NCBI RefSeq assembly: GCF_000378965.1
Contig: NZ_KB900536.1
Coordinates: 3,341,356 to 3,405,355 of the forward strand
Source of the DNA: Thioalkalivibrio thiocyanodenitrificans ARhD 1
GTDB lineage: Bacteria; Pseudomonadota; Gammaproteobacteria; Ectothiorhodospirales; Ectothiorhodospiraceae
DNA length: 64,000 nt
Direction of reading: 5' to 3'
Under the pieces are notes generated by a model, which did not search any database, was not told the origin of the DNA, and was given only the letters and a program-made list of their open reading frames with translations. Each line of letters starts with the position of its first letter. Position 1 is the first letter of the stretch. A program made the translations under genes and the position numbers. Below are positions 30,024 to 39,498 of the stretch, one piece after another.

Positions 30024-30816
30024 TTTTCTTTCTGGCCGCCTTCTTGCGCCCGCTTACCTGGGTGCCGCGGCGTTTTCGGTCGCGGGCGGATTCCCAGTCG
30101 AAACGGGGCAGGTCCTGGAAGGCCTTCCTGATGTTCTCGTCCCAGGCGCGCTTGAGGGTCTGTAGGTACGCGTCATCGTTCTCCAGGCACAGATAGTGCT
30201 CGAAGGCGAGGCTATCCTTTTCGTAGACCAGCACCTCGATGGGCGGGCCCACGGTGACGTTGGACTGCATGGTGGAGTCGATGGACACCAGGGCGCAGCG
30301 GGCGGCATCCCCCAGGGGGGTGGACGGCGTGATGATGCGGTCCAGCACGGGCTTGCCGTACTTGCTCTCGCCGATCTGAAGGAACGGCGTGTGGGGTGAG
30401 GTGGTGATGTAGTTGCCCTGGGGATAGACCAGAAAGATCTCCAGCGGACCCTTCTCGATCTGTCCGCCCAGGATGAATGTCGCGTCCGGATTGAACTCGG
30501 CACGGGACAGGGCGCCCGTGTGCTTTTCCTGCTCTTCCCGGTTCAGCCGGCCCAGGTAGGCGGCCGCCTCGGACAGGTGCTGCACGGTGTTGAGGCTTTC
30601 CCCGGCACCGTCGTCCATGTCGCGCTTGAGCTGGTTGAGTACCGCCTGGGTGGTGGCCAGATTGCCGGCCGCCAGCAGCACGAATACCCGCTCCCCCTCC
30701 GTGTCGAAGGTGTGCATCTTGCTGTAGGTGCTGATCTGATCGGCACCGGCATTGGTGCGCGAGTCGGACGCAAAGACCAGCCCCTCGTCCAGAGCGATGG
30801 CGACGCAGTAGGTCAT
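30013..30816 (-). CDS. Anbu-type proteasome-like peptidase
   Basis: 267 residues. N terminus MTYCVAIALDEGLVFASDSRTNAG fits an N-terminal nucleophile hydrolase in which Met removal exposes the catalytic Thr; Asp (in ASDSRTN, residue 18 of the precursor) and Lys33 (YSKMHTF) complete the proteasome-type triad. The middle carries the family ATFILGGQIEKGPLEIFLVYPQGNYI (shown in part) and EKHTGALSRAEF. The C terminus is a basic tail (RKRRGTQVSGRKKAARKKREK in part). Anbu forms open-ring or helical oligomers and its substrates are unknown. Comparative genomics has tied it to ATP-grasp, alpha-E and transglutaminase genes; here it ends 19 bases from the transglutaminase stop, on the opposite strand. 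Confidence 0.93.
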   Translation of the reverse strand: MTYCVAIALDEGLVFASDSRTNAGADQISTYSKMHTFDTEGERVFVLLAAGNLATTQAVLNQLKRDMDDGAGESLNTVQHLSEAAAYLGRLNREEQEKHTGALSRAEFNPDATFILGGQIEKGPLEIFLVYPQGNYITTSPHTPFLQIGESKYGKPVLDRIITPSTPLGDAARCALVSIDSTMQSNVTVGPPIEVLVYEKDSLAFEHYLCLENDDAYLQTLKRAWDENIRKAFQDLPRFDWESARDRKRRGTQVSGRKKAARKKREK

Positions 30817-30923
30817 GGGCGCGGTGCGGGAATCCCGGAAGCGTGGAGCGAAAGATGGTAGGCGGGGTAGTGCCTGCGGTCAATGAATGAAGGGGTCGGA
30901 TACAAGGGGCAGGAGACAAGACG

Positions 30924-31014
30924 CATCCCCCCCTCATGGGGGAGGCCAGGGAGGGGCTAGTTCTAACGGGCCCCGGCGGCCCCTTCCCAACCCTCCCCCG
31001 CAAGCGGGGGAGGG
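30924..31014. repeat. GC-rich hairpin region
   Basis: CCCTCCCCCGC-AA-GCGGGGGAGGG at 30991-31014 is a near-perfect hairpin. A related but broken copy lies at 30924-30955 (CCCCCCCTCATGGGGGAGG and CCAGGGAGGGG). It fills the 255-base gap between acs and the Anbu gene, upstream of Anbu on its strand and downstream of acs, so it may serve as the acs terminator. Confidence 0.7.
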
Positions 31015-31071
31015 GGTTCAAGACAATGGGTTTCCTGTCTCTTCCGACTTGCCTCCTGCCTCTGCGATTTC

Positions 31072-33015
31072 CTACCTGTTCAGACGGTTCTCGATGAGGT
31101 TGTCCACCACGCCGGGGTCGGCCAGCGTGGAGGTGTCGCCCAGGTTGTCCAGTTCGTCGGCCGCGATCTTGCGCAGGATGCGGCGCATGATCTTGCCGGA
31201 GCGGGTCTTGGGCAGACCGGGGGCAAACTGCAGCAGGTTGACCTTGGCGATGGGCCCGATCTCCTCGCGCACCAGGTTGACCAGCTCCTTCTTGAGGTCG
31301 TCGCTGCCTTCCTCGCCGGCCATGAGCGTCACGTAGGCGTAGATGCCCTGACCGGTGATCTCGTGGGGATAGCCCACCACCGCCGCCTCGGCCACCTTGG
31401 GATGCAGCACCAGGGCGGATTCGATCTCGGCGGTGCCCAGGCGATGCCCGGAGACGTTGAGCACGTCGTCCACGCGGCCCGTGATCCAGTAGTAGCCCTC
31501 CTCGTCACGGCGCGCGCCGTCGCCGCTGAAGTAGTAGCCCGGATAGAGCTTGAAATAGGTCTCGATGAAGCGGTCGTGGTCACCATAGACCGTGCGCATC
31601 ATGCTGGGCCACGGCGCCTTGATGCAGAGATTTCCGGCGGCCGGGTTGCCGGTGATCTCTTTGCCCTGGTCATCCAGCAGCACGGGCTGCACGCCGAAGA
31701 AGGGGAAGGTGGCCGAACCGGCCTTCAGCCGCGTGGCGCCCGGCAGCGGCGTGATCATGTGGGCGCCGGTCTCGGTCTGCCACCACGTGTCGACGATGGG
31801 GCAGCGCGCATCGCCCACCACGTTGTAATACCACTCCCAGGCCTCCGGGTTGATGGGTTCGCCCACGGTGCCCAGCAGCCGCAGGGACGAGCGCGAATGC
31901 TTCCTGACGAAGTCGTCGCCGGCACCCATGAGCATGCGGATGGCGGTCGGGGCGGTATAGAAGGTGGCCACCTTGTGCTTGTCGCACACCTGCCAGAAGC
32001 GGCCGGTGTCCGGATAGGTGGGGATGCCCTCGAACATGAGGGACCTGGCCCCGTTGGCCAGCGGGCCGTAGACGATGTAGGTATGGCCGGTCACCCAGCC
32101 CACGTCGGCGGTGCACCAGTACATCTCGCCGTCCTGGTAGTCGAACACCAGCTTGTGGGTCATGGCCGCCTGCAGCAGGTAGCCGCCGGTGGTGTGGAGT
32201 ACGCCCTTGGGCTTGCCGGTGGAGCCGGAGGTGTAGAGGATGAACAGCGGGTCCTCGGCGTCCATCTCCTCGGGGGGGCAGTCGGCGGAGGCCTCCTTCA
32301 TGGCCTCGTGGTACCAGATATCCCGGTCGTCCTGCCATTCCACCGCTTCGCCGCCGCGCTTGACCACGATGCACGTGTGCACGTTGGGGCACTGGGCGAT
32401 GGCCTTGTCGGCGTTCTTCTTGAGCGGGACCTTCTTGCCGCCGCGCAGGCTCTGGTCGGCGGTGATCACCACCTGGCAGTCCGAATCCTGGATGCGGTCG
32501 CGCAGCGCGTCGGGCGAGAAGCCGCCGAACACCACCGAGTGGATGGCGCCCACACGGGCGCAGGCGAGCATGGCCACGGCGGCCTCGGGGATCATAGGCA
32601 TGTAGATGGAGACCCGGTCGCCCTTCTTCACGCCCCGGGACTTGAGCACGTTGCTGAAGCGGCAGACCTCGTCGTGCAGTTCCCGGTAGGTGATCGTGCG
32701 GTCTTCGCCGGGGTCGTCCCCTTCCCAGATGATGGCAGGCTGATCGCCGCGCGTGTCCAGATGCCGGTCCAGGCAGTTGTAGGAGACGTTGAGCTTGCCC
32801 CCTTCGAACCAGCGGATGTGGACATCGCCGCTGAAGGACCAGTCCGCCACCTTGTCCCATTTCCTGAACCAGGTGACGTACTTCTCCGCCTGTTCGGCCC
32901 AGAACCCCTCCGGGTCCTGCACCGAGCGCTGGTACATCTCCTGGTATTGCGGGGCGTTCACGTGTGCGGTTTTGGCGAGATCCCCGGGGACCTCGTGGAC
33001 TTTGACTTCAGACAT
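31072..33015 (-). CDS. acs: Acetyl-CoA synthetase (AMP-forming)
   Basis: Activates acetate to acetyl-CoA via acetyl-AMP. 647 residues from the ATG at 33015, preceded by AGGAGAGAGG; a longer open frame upstream is not conserved. Motifs: [11 protein letters not shown] (phosphate loop) near residue 265, [33 protein letters not shown], the [23 protein letters not shown] core, and the C-terminal [17 protein letters not shown] with the lysine that is acetylated by Pat-type enzymes. The neighbouring symporter genes suggest an acetate uptake and activation unit; the SSS-domain two-component system further right may control it. Confidence 0.97.
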   Translation of the reverse strand: MSEVKVHEVPGDLAKTAHVNAPQYQEMYQRSVQDPEGFWAEQAEKYVTWFRKWDKVADWSFSGDVHIRWFEGGKLNVSYNCLDRHLDTRGDQPAIIWEGDDPGEDRTITYRELHDEVCRFSNVLKSRGVKKGDRVSIYMPMIPEAAVAMLACARVGAIHSVVFGGFSPDALRDRIQDSDCQVVITADQSLRGGKKVPLKKNADKAIAQCPNVHTCIVVKRGGEAVEWQDDRDIWYHEAMKEASADCPPEEMDAEDPLFILYTSGSTGKPKGVLHTTGGYLLQAAMTHKLVFDYQDGEMYWCTADVGWVTGHTYIVYGPLANGARSLMFEGIPTYPDTGRFWQVCDKHKVATFYTAPTAIRMLMGAGDDFVRKHSRSSLRLLGTVGEPINPEAWEWYYNVVGDARCPIVDTWWQTETGAHMITPLPGATRLKAGSATFPFFGVQPVLLDDQGKEITGNPAAGNLCIKAPWPSMMRTVYGDHDRFIETYFKLYPGYYFSGDGARRDEEGYYWITGRVDDVLNVSGHRLGTAEIESALVLHPKVAEAAVVGYPHEITGQGIYAYVTLMAGEEGSDDLKKELVNLVREEIGPIAKVNLLQFAPGLPKTRSGKIMRRILRKIAADELDNLGDTSTLADPGVVDNLIENRLNR

Positions 33016-33332
33016 GGACCTCTCTCCTCGTGCATTTTGGGGTCGTCGGGACTTCTGCTGACCCGATCGCAACAATGGGACCGGCACGCGGGATGCCGGG
33101 CCGAGCAAGAATCTTCGCCAGTCTGAAGAATAACATTGTGTGCCCTGATCTGCAGGCAGGAGAACGGTTGCGTGGCGGCGGCGAACCGCGGGGCCGGCCC
33201 TCGCGCAGGGGCTCAGGGCCCGGGGGCCGTTGATGCGCTTTGCTTGACGGGGAGAGGCGTTGCCGCTACGGTCCAGCATTGCGGCCGCCGGTGGGCGGAC
33301 CCGATTCAATCCATCGCGGAAACCCTGAACCC
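33016..33332. other. Intergenic region between acs and a divergent gene
   Basis: 317 bases carrying the 5' regions of acs (minus) and the hypothetical gene at 33333 (plus). I see no strong sigma-70 promoter. On the minus strand TGGCGAAGATTCTTGCT (around 33104-33120) looks like a sigma-54 -24/-12 element but has 11 rather than 10 bases between GG and GC, so I do not call it. No GTTAC-type palindrome is present. Confidence 0.5.
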
Positions 33333-34019
33333 ATGGCCTCCGGCACGCACTCGCAGACGCCCCTGTTTTCGCGAATCTCCGACCTCTGGCGGACCCTCCA
33401 TGACTACCTGGTCGCCGGGCTCCGGCGTCGTCCGGAGCCGGTGAACGACCCGGACAGCCTGAGGCGCTTCCTGGAGACCCGGGCGAGCTACATCGCGCAA
33501 ACGTCCCTGTATGGCTACCTGCGCACACGTGCCGGTATGCGTTATCCGGAACTGTTCGACGACGACGTGTTCGTGGCGTCGATCAACGGGGCCAAGTGGC
33601 ATATGTGGCTGGCATGCCTGTCGGATCTCACCGTGTACGCGGGCGGCATGCTTCGCCGGCACGCCCCCGGCTCACCGGTCGACGTGGGTCCGTTCATGCA
33701 GGACATGCTCCAGGCCATTCTCGAGGATAACGGCGTTCCCGAGGATGCGGACGGGGAGTTCCCGGCCCATGCGGAACGGGTCCGGGCACGGGTGAGGCAG
33801 TGCGACTGGCATGAGGTGACGGACGGCGAGGGGCCGTTCTCCGAGAGTCCTGCCGCCCTGGTGCGCTATGCGCCCATCGTGGAGGAGCTCAAGCAGCTCG
33901 ATGACGAGATCGTGAGAAACTCGGTGCGCTTTCACTGGCAGGAGGTGCGCCGGGATCTGCGCAAGCATCTCGATGCCGACGCGGTTCTGTCCGCCGTGCG
34001 CGAGGCTGGCGCCGGCTGA
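33333..34019 (+). CDS. Conserved hypothetical protein beside acs
   Basis: 228 residues, not recognised with certainty. No signal peptide or transmembrane segment. It is probably mainly helical: [39 protein letters not shown] (in part) near the N terminus, [21 protein letters not shown] in the middle, and a helix-rich C-terminal third ([26 protein letters not shown] in part). The ATG at 33333 lacks a clear ribosome site, but codon usage and the conserved-looking pattern favour a real gene. Its divergence from acs suggests a shared control region. A gap of 42 bases separates its end from the convergent membrane protein gene. Confidence 0.7.
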   Translation: MASGTHSQTPLFSRISDLWRTLHDYLVAGLRRRPEPVNDPDSLRRFLETRASYIAQTSLYGYLRTRAGMRYPELFDDDVFVASINGAKWHMWLACLSDLTVYAGGMLRRHAPGSPVDVGPFMQDMLQAILEDNGVPEDADGEFPAHAERVRARVRQCDWHEVTDGEGPFSESPAALVRYAPIVEELKQLDDEIVRNSVRFHWQEVRRDLRKHLDADAVLSAVREAGAG

Positions 34020-34061
34020 ACACCGGCCGGCGTTCCCGCGGGCCGATCTCCCCCGCCTCGT

Positions 34062-34430
34062 TCAGTTCAGGATCAATCCGATCAGATGCGCGACGCCCTG
34101 TCCGATCTCGCTCTCCAGGGGGAACGAGAGCATGCCCATGACCGAATAACCCAGCAGCCAGGGCATCAGGTAGAAGCGGATCATGAAGAAGAACCAGGCC
34201 ACGTAGAGCGGCACGAAGATCGGAATCAGGAATTCCGGGGTGATGGGCCTGAACAGCCTGAGCAGCGGATTCGTGACCCGCACGAAGAACCGCATGAAGA
34301 AGAAGTTGCTGGTTTCCGGTAGAAACAGGTTCATGCCGGAGCGCCCGATCAGGGTCCACATGACCACGCCCAGAACGTAGTCCAGCAGGAGGACCCAGAC
34401 AGGAATGGCGTCCATGGGAAAGCCGGTCAT
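34062..34430 (-). CDS. YggT-like small membrane protein
   Basis: 122 residues with three or four hydrophobic segments (10-27, 62-85, 88-110). The middle FFVRVTNPLLRLFRPITPEFLIP resembles the YggT motif (a conserved Pro/Arg helix leading into a membrane segment), but similarity is weak. Two ATG codons (34430 and 34415) are possible. Function unknown. It lies downstream of the symporter genes on the same strand, with a terminator in between, so it may have its own promoter. Confidence 0.65.
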   Translation of the reverse strand: MTGFPMDAIPVWVLLLDYVLGVVMWTLIGRSGMNLFLPETSNFFFMRFFVRVTNPLLRLFRPITPEFLIPIFVPLYVAWFFFMIRFYLMPWLLGYSVMGMLSFPLESEIGQGVAHLIGLILN

Positions 34431-34469
34431 GGAAGGTGTCCTCTTGTAGTTCCCGTTCGGTGATCAGAC

Positions 34470-34504
34470 AAAAAAAAACCGGGGTGGGCGAAGCCCACCC
34501 CGGT
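34470..34504 (-). terminator. Rho-independent terminator of the symporter operon
   Basis: On the minus strand: ACCGGGGTGGGC-TTC-GCCCACCCCGGT followed by eight T. The 12-bp stem is perfect. It begins 17 bases after the symporter stop codon. Confidence 0.95.
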
Positions 34505-34521
34505 CAATGGCTTACCAGCGG

Positions 34522-36354
34522 TTACTGCTTGCTGGGAATGATGGTTTCGCCACTGGGAATGCGGACCTCGTCGACCATGGCCTGCTGCTCTGCATCAGGC
34601 TCGGCGGTCATCAAAGATACCACAATCATGGCGATCAGGCTTGCCGGCGCACCCACGATACCGAAGCGCAGGTGGTCAAGGCCGATCCAGGGCTGCATGG
34701 CACCGGTGTAGACCATGTACAGGTACCAGGATCCCACACCCAGTCCCACCAGCATGCCCGCGACGGCACCTTGCCGGTTGGCACGTTTCCACCACACGCC
34801 GAGCACCAGTGGGAAGAACAGCCCGGACATGGCGAAACAGAAGGCCCATGCCACGGCTCCCAGGATACCCGTGAGCTGCAGAGACGCCACCAGCGCACCG
34901 CCCGCACCGATAATCAGCAGCAGGAAGCGGGCGACCAGCAGGCGTTTCCTGGTCTCGGCCTTCGGGTCGATGATCTTGTAGTACAGATCGTGGGAGATGG
35001 CGTTGGCCATGGCCAGCAGCAGACCGTCGGCCGTGGACATGGCGGCAGCCAGACCACCCGCAGCAACGAGACCGGAGATCACATACGGGAGGCCGGCCAT
35101 TTCAGGCGTAGCCAGCACGATGATATCGGCCCGGATGAAGAACTCGTTGATCTGCAGGATACCGTCGCCGTTGGAGTCAACGATCGCCAGCATGCCGATC
35201 GCCGACCATCTCTGGATCCACTCCAGCGCCATGACAGACTCGATAGGCTGACCGATGATGGCCGTGGGCAGGTTCGGATCCAGCATCTGCAGCTTGCTGA
35301 ACGTGGCCAGGGCCGGTGCGGTGAAGTAGAGCAGGAAGATGAAGAACAGCGACCAGGCCACGGAACTGCGGGCGGCCCGGATCGACGGCGTGGTGAAGTA
35401 GCGCATGAGGATGTGCGGCAGCGAGGCCGTACCCACCATCATGGCCATGGCCAGGGTGATGAACTTCCAGGCCGCCATGGCCCCTTCCCCCGGTGTGGCA
35501 TGCAGTGTCGTCAGGGTAGCCAGCCCCGGCACGGAATCCGTCGCCGTGAGAGTACCCACGCCGACCAGCGGCTCCAGCTCCATGATGCGGGAGACGGCCG
35601 GTCCGTACTGGAACTGCGGCAGCGGACCGAAGCCCTGCACGATGGACATCCAGAACACCGGGATCAGGTAGGCGATGATCAGCACGATGTACTGTGCCAC
35701 CTGGGTCCAGGTCACCGCGCGCATGCCGCCGAGCATGGAGCAGACCAGGATGCCGGCCAGACCGAACCACACACCCAACTCGAACGGGATGTTCAGGGCG
35801 CGGGCGGCGATGGTGCCCGTGGCGTTGATCTGCGCGGTCACGTAGGTGAACGATGCCACCACCAGTACCAGCACGGCACAGAGCCGCGCGGTCTTGCCGC
35901 CGTAGCGGGTGCCGATGAAGTCCGGCACGGTGTAGCAGCCGAACTTGCGCAGGTAGGGCGCCATGAGGGTTGCCACCAGCACGTAGCCGCCGGTCCACCC
36001 CACCACGAAGGCGAGATAACCGTGACCGCCCATGAACACGCCGCCGGCCAACGCCACGAACGAGGCGCCGGACATCCAGTCCGCGGCGGTCGCCATGCCG
36101 TTGAACACCGGCGGCACCTGGCGGCCCGCCACGTAGTAGGCGTCCACCTGCATGGTTCTCGATAGCACCCCGATGAGTGCGTAGATGGCGATGGTGAAGG
36201 CCACGAACAGGATACCGATCATGTCGGGGCCCATGCCCAGGCTCTCAAAGAACGCCATCAGGGCGAAGAACGCGAGGAATCCCCCCGTGTACACCCCGTA
36301 CAGTTTTGGGAGGTTCTGGATGAAATCCTTCCCCTCGAAGCTGAAGAATGCCAT
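34522..36354 (-). CDS. Sodium:solute symporter, VC_2705 subfamily (ActP-like)
   Basis: 610-residue SSS-family transporter with about 13-14 transmembrane helices. Motifs: DAYYVAGRQVPPVFNGMATAADWMSGASFV near residue 70 (in part), the SSS signature region around GMRAVTWTQVAQYIVLIIAYL, and MSTADGLLLAMANAISHD near residue 460. A long insertion around 270-300 and 375-410 is typical of this subfamily, which is paired with a DUF4212 small subunit encoded just upstream. Location near acs suggests acetate or another short-chain acid as substrate, by inference. Translation starts 13 bases after the DUF4212 gene ends. Confidence 0.92.
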   Translation of the reverse strand: MAFFSFEGKDFIQNLPKLYGVYTGGFLAFFALMAFFESLGMGPDMIGILFVAFTIAIYALIGVLSRTMQVDAYYVAGRQVPPVFNGMATAADWMSGASFVALAGGVFMGGHGYLAFVVGWTGGYVLVATLMAPYLRKFGCYTVPDFIGTRYGGKTARLCAVLVLVVASFTYVTAQINATGTIAARALNIPFELGVWFGLAGILVCSMLGGMRAVTWTQVAQYIVLIIAYLIPVFWMSIVQGFGPLPQFQYGPAVSRIMELEPLVGVGTLTATDSVPGLATLTTLHATPGEGAMAAWKFITLAMAMMVGTASLPHILMRYFTTPSIRAARSSVAWSLFFIFLLYFTAPALATFSKLQMLDPNLPTAIIGQPIESVMALEWIQRWSAIGMLAIVDSNGDGILQINEFFIRADIIVLATPEMAGLPYVISGLVAAGGLAAAMSTADGLLLAMANAISHDLYYKIIDPKAETRKRLLVARFLLLIIGAGGALVASLQLTGILGAVAWAFCFAMSGLFFPLVLGVWWKRANRQGAVAGMLVGLGVGSWYLYMVYTGAMQPWIGLDHLRFGIVGAPASLIAMIVVSLMTAEPDAEQQAMVDEVRIPSGETIIPSKQ

Positions 36355-36367
36355 TGGTTTTCCCCCC

Positions 36368-36634
36368 TTATTCCACGTCTTCGGCTACGCCGAAGTCGCG
36401 GTTGATCTTTTCCTGCTGGAAGTTGAACAGGAAGAGCTGGATCACGAAGATGGCCAGTGATCCCTGCGCGGCGAAGTAATAGCCCAACGGCCAGCCGAAA
36501 AAGCTGACGTTGTTCAGCGGTACCGCGAACGCGTGAATGATGTACGAGAAGAAGAACCAGATGACCAGGTGCACGATCATCAGGTTTCTCGTCCTCGACC
36601 AGTACGCATCTCTTTGTGCGATGTCTAGCGCCAT
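36368..36634 (-). CDS. DUF4212 small subunit of sodium:solute symporter
   Basis: 88 residues with two transmembrane helices (about 20-42 and 50-75) and the family pattern YWSRTRNLMIVHLVIWFFFSY followed by GWPLGYYFAAQGSLAIFV. DUF4212 proteins are encoded directly ahead of VC_2705-type symporters and are regarded as their small subunit. GAAGGAGACAACTC precedes the ATG, a strong ribosome site. The 187-base upstream region contains a 21-bp palindrome. Confidence 0.93.
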   Translation of the reverse strand: MALDIAQRDAYWSRTRNLMIVHLVIWFFFSYIIHAFAVPLNNVSFFGWPLGYYFAAQGSLAIFVIQLFLFNFQQEKINRDFGVAEDVE

Positions 36635-36669
36635 GAGTTGTCTCCTTCCTCTGCGGTGATTGTTGAACT

Positions 36670-36690
36670 GGACGTTCGTATCGAACGTCC
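36670..36690. promoter_or_regulatory. 21-bp palindrome upstream of the symporter operon
   Basis: GGACGTTCG-TAT-CGAACGTCC, perfect 9-bp arms, 36 bases ahead of the DUF4212 start codon. It could be a repressor operator or a leader hairpin. No protein is assigned. Confidence 0.6.
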
Positions 36691-36821
36691 CTGGCGATCC
36701 AACAAATCCGTGTTATTCAGTGGATTGCTCCTGTATGTGTTTTCACTGTTGAACTCGACTCCCCCCTTGATGACTTTGTTGATTGAAACGTGCTTTCGTA
36801 TCCGGCCCGACCGCGCGGCGG

Positions 36822-37535
36822 TCAATGCCGCATGAAACCGTGTAACTTGGACTGCGCAACGGCGAGCTTTACGAGATCCCTGACATCCCGGATGCCCTGA
36901 CGGCGCGCCTCGGCAAGCGCCATGAGCAGAAGTTCCGCGGTCACCAGCGCATCCCCGGAGGCCCGGTGCCGGGCGGGCGCCGGGATGCCGAAGTGCCCCA
37001 GCCAGTCGTCCAGGCCCTGCAGATCCTTCGTCGATTCCGTGAAAAGGCCGGGCAGCAGCCACGCCATGTCCAGGAACGTGTTGCTGAGCTTTACGCCCAG
37101 GTGCCGGCGCACGGCACGCCCGAGCATGGCGCGGTCGAAGTCGGCGTGAAAGGCCACCAGCCAGGACTTCTCCACATGCTCAAGCACCCGGGTCAGGGCC
37201 TCCTCGGTGTCCACGCCGGAGGCCGATTCCGTGGGGGTGATGCCGTGCACCACCAGGTTCTCCTTGCTGAAGCCGTTGTTCTCCCGGCGTATCAGGATCT
37301 CCGTGAGCCCGCCCAGGACGGCACCGTCCATATACACGGGCACCAGCCCGACGGACAGCAGCTCGCTCTTGTGCACGTCCAGACCGGTGGTCTCCACGTC
37401 GATCACCACGAAGCGCGCATCGTCGATGCGGATGTGCGGGGCGGGTTCAGGCAGGGCACGCCACCGGCCGACCCGGGCCTCGAGGTCCGGGTCGATGTCC
37501 GGCGCGGACTGAAACAGTGCGTGCAGGAAGCTCAT
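36822..37535 (-). CDS. DnaQ-like 3'-5' exonuclease (DEDDh)
   Basis: 237 residues. ExoI VIDVETTGLDVHKSELLSVG gives the first Asp and Glu, ExoII AFHADFDRAML the second Asp, ExoIII HRASGDALVTAEL the His and final Asp, so the DEDDh set is complete. Its 40-residue N-terminal extension and overlap with a DUF294 gene identify the PolC/epsilon-like exonuclease that often accompanies cNMP-CBS-nucleotidyltransferase proteins. The start overlaps the upstream stop by 4 bases (ATGA). The partnership hints at nucleotide signalling or clearance rather than replication proofreading, but this is inference. Confidence 0.9.
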   Translation of the reverse strand: MSFLHALFQSAPDIDPDLEARVGRWRALPEPAPHIRIDDARFVVIDVETTGLDVHKSELLSVGLVPVYMDGAVLGGLTEILIRRENNGFSKENLVVHGITPTESASGVDTEEALTRVLEHVEKSWLVAFHADFDRAMLGRAVRRHLGVKLSNTFLDMAWLLPGLFTESTKDLQGLDDWLGHFGIPAPARHRASGDALVTAELLLMALAEARRQGIRDVRDLVKLAVAQSKLHGFMRH

Positions 37536-39463
37536 AGCTGGTAGTCCAGGGAGATGCGCGATTGCAGCTTGCGTGCCTGGCGGAACGCCTCCTTGAGGAT
37601 GCGGCGGTCCAGTTCATTGAGGCTGTCCGGATTGACGCGGTTGCTGGGCTCCTCGCCGTGGGATTCCTGCTCCCGATGGTGGCGCATGCGCAGCAGCTGG
37701 ATGTAGGCGTAGGCATGGGTCCAGGCCTCCGCCTCGGCGTGCGGCACGTGATGCTCCTTCGCCAGGGCATTGATCCGCGCCAGCGTGGAGGTCTCCTTGA
37801 TCCGGTGGGCCAGGGCGAGGATCCGGGCGCCGTCCACGAAGGGCGTCAGGCCGTGCAGCTTCAGGTCGATGGTATTGGGGTGCTCGCCGTTGTCCGACAC
37901 TACGAAGTCGCGCACCAGCCCCAGGGGCGGGCGGTTGCGCAGCGCGTTGGCGGCCATCTGGTGCAGGAACCGGGGGTTGTCCGCCACGCGCTCGGCGAGC
38001 CAGTCCCTGAGTGCCTCCACCGGCCGGGCATCGCCGTCAATGGTGCGGAAGTCGAAGAAGATACTGGCCTTGAGCAGGTGCTCGGGGGTGCCGTGGTCGG
38101 CCCAGCGGGTGAACCGCTCGCGCCATTCATCCGCGCTCAGGCAGCACTCGGGGTTGCTGGCCATGATGTTGCCCTTGCACAGCGGGTAGCCGCACTGGTC
38201 CAGGGCCTCGTTGATGCGCCGGGCGAGCGGCAGCAGTTCCTCGCGGATCGCGTCCGCGGACAGCCCCTCGGACGGCTCGAACAGGATGCCGTTGTCCTGG
38301 TCGGTCTTGAGGGTCTGTTCCTGGCGCCCCTCGCTGCCGAAGGCGATCCAGGTGAACGGCACCGAGGGCTTGGGAAAGTCCCGGGCGCAGATCTCGATGA
38401 CGCGCCGGGTGATGTGGTCGTTGAGCAGGGTGATGATCTGAGTGATCTGGTCCACCTGCACGCCCTGGGCGATCATCTGGGAGATGAGCTGATGGATGTC
38501 GCCTTCCAGGGCGGCGAGACTCTCGACGTCTTCCGCACGGCTGATGGTCTTGCTGAGATTGACCAGGCCCACCCGCTGCAGGGTGAACAGGTCCCGCTCC
38601 GAGATCACCCCGGTGAGCCGCCCGCGCTCCACCACGCAGATGTGATGGAAACCGTGCTTGGCCATGAGCATCGCTGCCTCAAAGGCGAAGGCCGATGGCG
38701 GGAGGGTGATGGGACCGGGCGTCATCACCTTCTCCATGGGCTCGTCGAGGCTCAGGCCGGGCAGGGACACCCGGGCGAGCAGGTCGCGCAGGGTGAATAC
38801 GCCAAGGGGACGACTGTCCTCGTCGGTGACGATGATGCTGCCGACACGCTCGTCCTGCATGGCACGCAATGCGCCGGCAATCGACGTGCTGACCAGGCAG
38901 GTGACAGGTTCCCGGCGCAGGCGCTCGCCCAGGGTGATGTTGAGCGAGGTGTCGCCCCCCAGCCCGGTGGCGGCGCTGGCCTGCACCTGGCGGTGCACCT
39001 GGTCCAGCAGGCTGGCCAGGCGCCGGGTGCAGAAGTCGTTGAACGACGCCGAGAGCTTGAGCAACTGGTTGAAGTCGTCGCGCTCCAGTTCGAAGCAGAA
39101 GGTATCCTCGGCGGCCCGGTGAACCGTGCGCACCGGGCGCCGGGAGAGCAGGGCGCCGATGGGAAAGCATTCGCCGGGCACCAGTTCCCAGGCATTGCCC
39201 GAGATCTGCTCGTCCTCGCTGGGGGTCTCGCCGCGCACCCGCCCCTGCTTGATCACGTAGAAGCGCGAGGCGGGTCCGCCGTCCGGGTCGGTAATCTTCT
39301 CGTCCTGGGCGTAGAAGGTGAGCTTGAGCCGCTTCGCCAGGAACTCCAGGTGTTCCGGGGCCATGCTGTCGAACGGTGCATGCCGGCGCAGGAACTCCAG
39401 CACCGGCAGCAGCACGCTCGCCTGTCGATTGGACTCCGGTGTCTTGGGGCGCGGCTCGCTCAT
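37532..39463 (-). CDS. cNMP-binding/CBS/DUF294 nucleotidyltransferase-like signalling protein
   Basis: 643 residues, four parts: a cyclic-nucleotide-binding fold (about 20-145), two CBS repeats (160-290; RVGSIIVTDEDSRPLGVFTLRDLLAR and GFHHICVVERGRLTGVISERDLF in part), a GlnD-like nucleotidyltransferase core (about 335-470; FGSEGRQEQTLKTDQDNG with the metal-binding D-x-D-type acids), and the DUF294 C-terminal helical domain. Such proteins may sense adenylates and modify a partner. They frequently lie with DUF4212/SSS symporters and acs, as here. Candidate sigma-54 promoter and twin palindromes precede it. Confidence 0.9.
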   Translation of the reverse strand: MSEPRPKTPESNRQASVLLPVLEFLRRHAPFDSMAPEHLEFLAKRLKLTFYAQDEKITDPDGGPASRFYVIKQGRVRGETPSEDEQISGNAWELVPGECFPIGALLSRRPVRTVHRAAEDTFCFELERDDFNQLLKLSASFNDFCTRRLASLLDQVHRQVQASAATGLGGDTSLNITLGERLRREPVTCLVSTSIAGALRAMQDERVGSIIVTDEDSRPLGVFTLRDLLARVSLPGLSLDEPMEKVMTPGPITLPPSAFAFEAAMLMAKHGFHHICVVERGRLTGVISERDLFTLQRVGLVNLSKTISRAEDVESLAALEGDIHQLISQMIAQGVQVDQITQIITLLNDHITRRVIEICARDFPKPSVPFTWIAFGSEGRQEQTLKTDQDNGILFEPSEGLSADAIREELLPLARRINEALDQCGYPLCKGNIMASNPECCLSADEWRERFTRWADHGTPEHLLKASIFFDFRTIDGDARPVEALRDWLAERVADNPRFLHQMAANALRNRPPLGLVRDFVVSDNGEHPNTIDLKLHGLTPFVDGARILALAHRIKETSTLARINALAKEHHVPHAEAEAWTHAYAYIQLLRMRHHREQESHGEEPSNRVNPDSLNELDRRILKEAFRQARKLQSRISLDYQL

Positions 39464-39498
39464 GGCTCGGGTGCTTTCGCGTGTGATCTCACATTAAA

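Noticed and set aside
33100..33125. Sigma-54 promoter for acs (TGGCGAAGATTCTTGCT on the minus strand).
   Set aside because: The GG to GC distance is 11 instead of 10 bases, which sigma-54 rarely tolerates.
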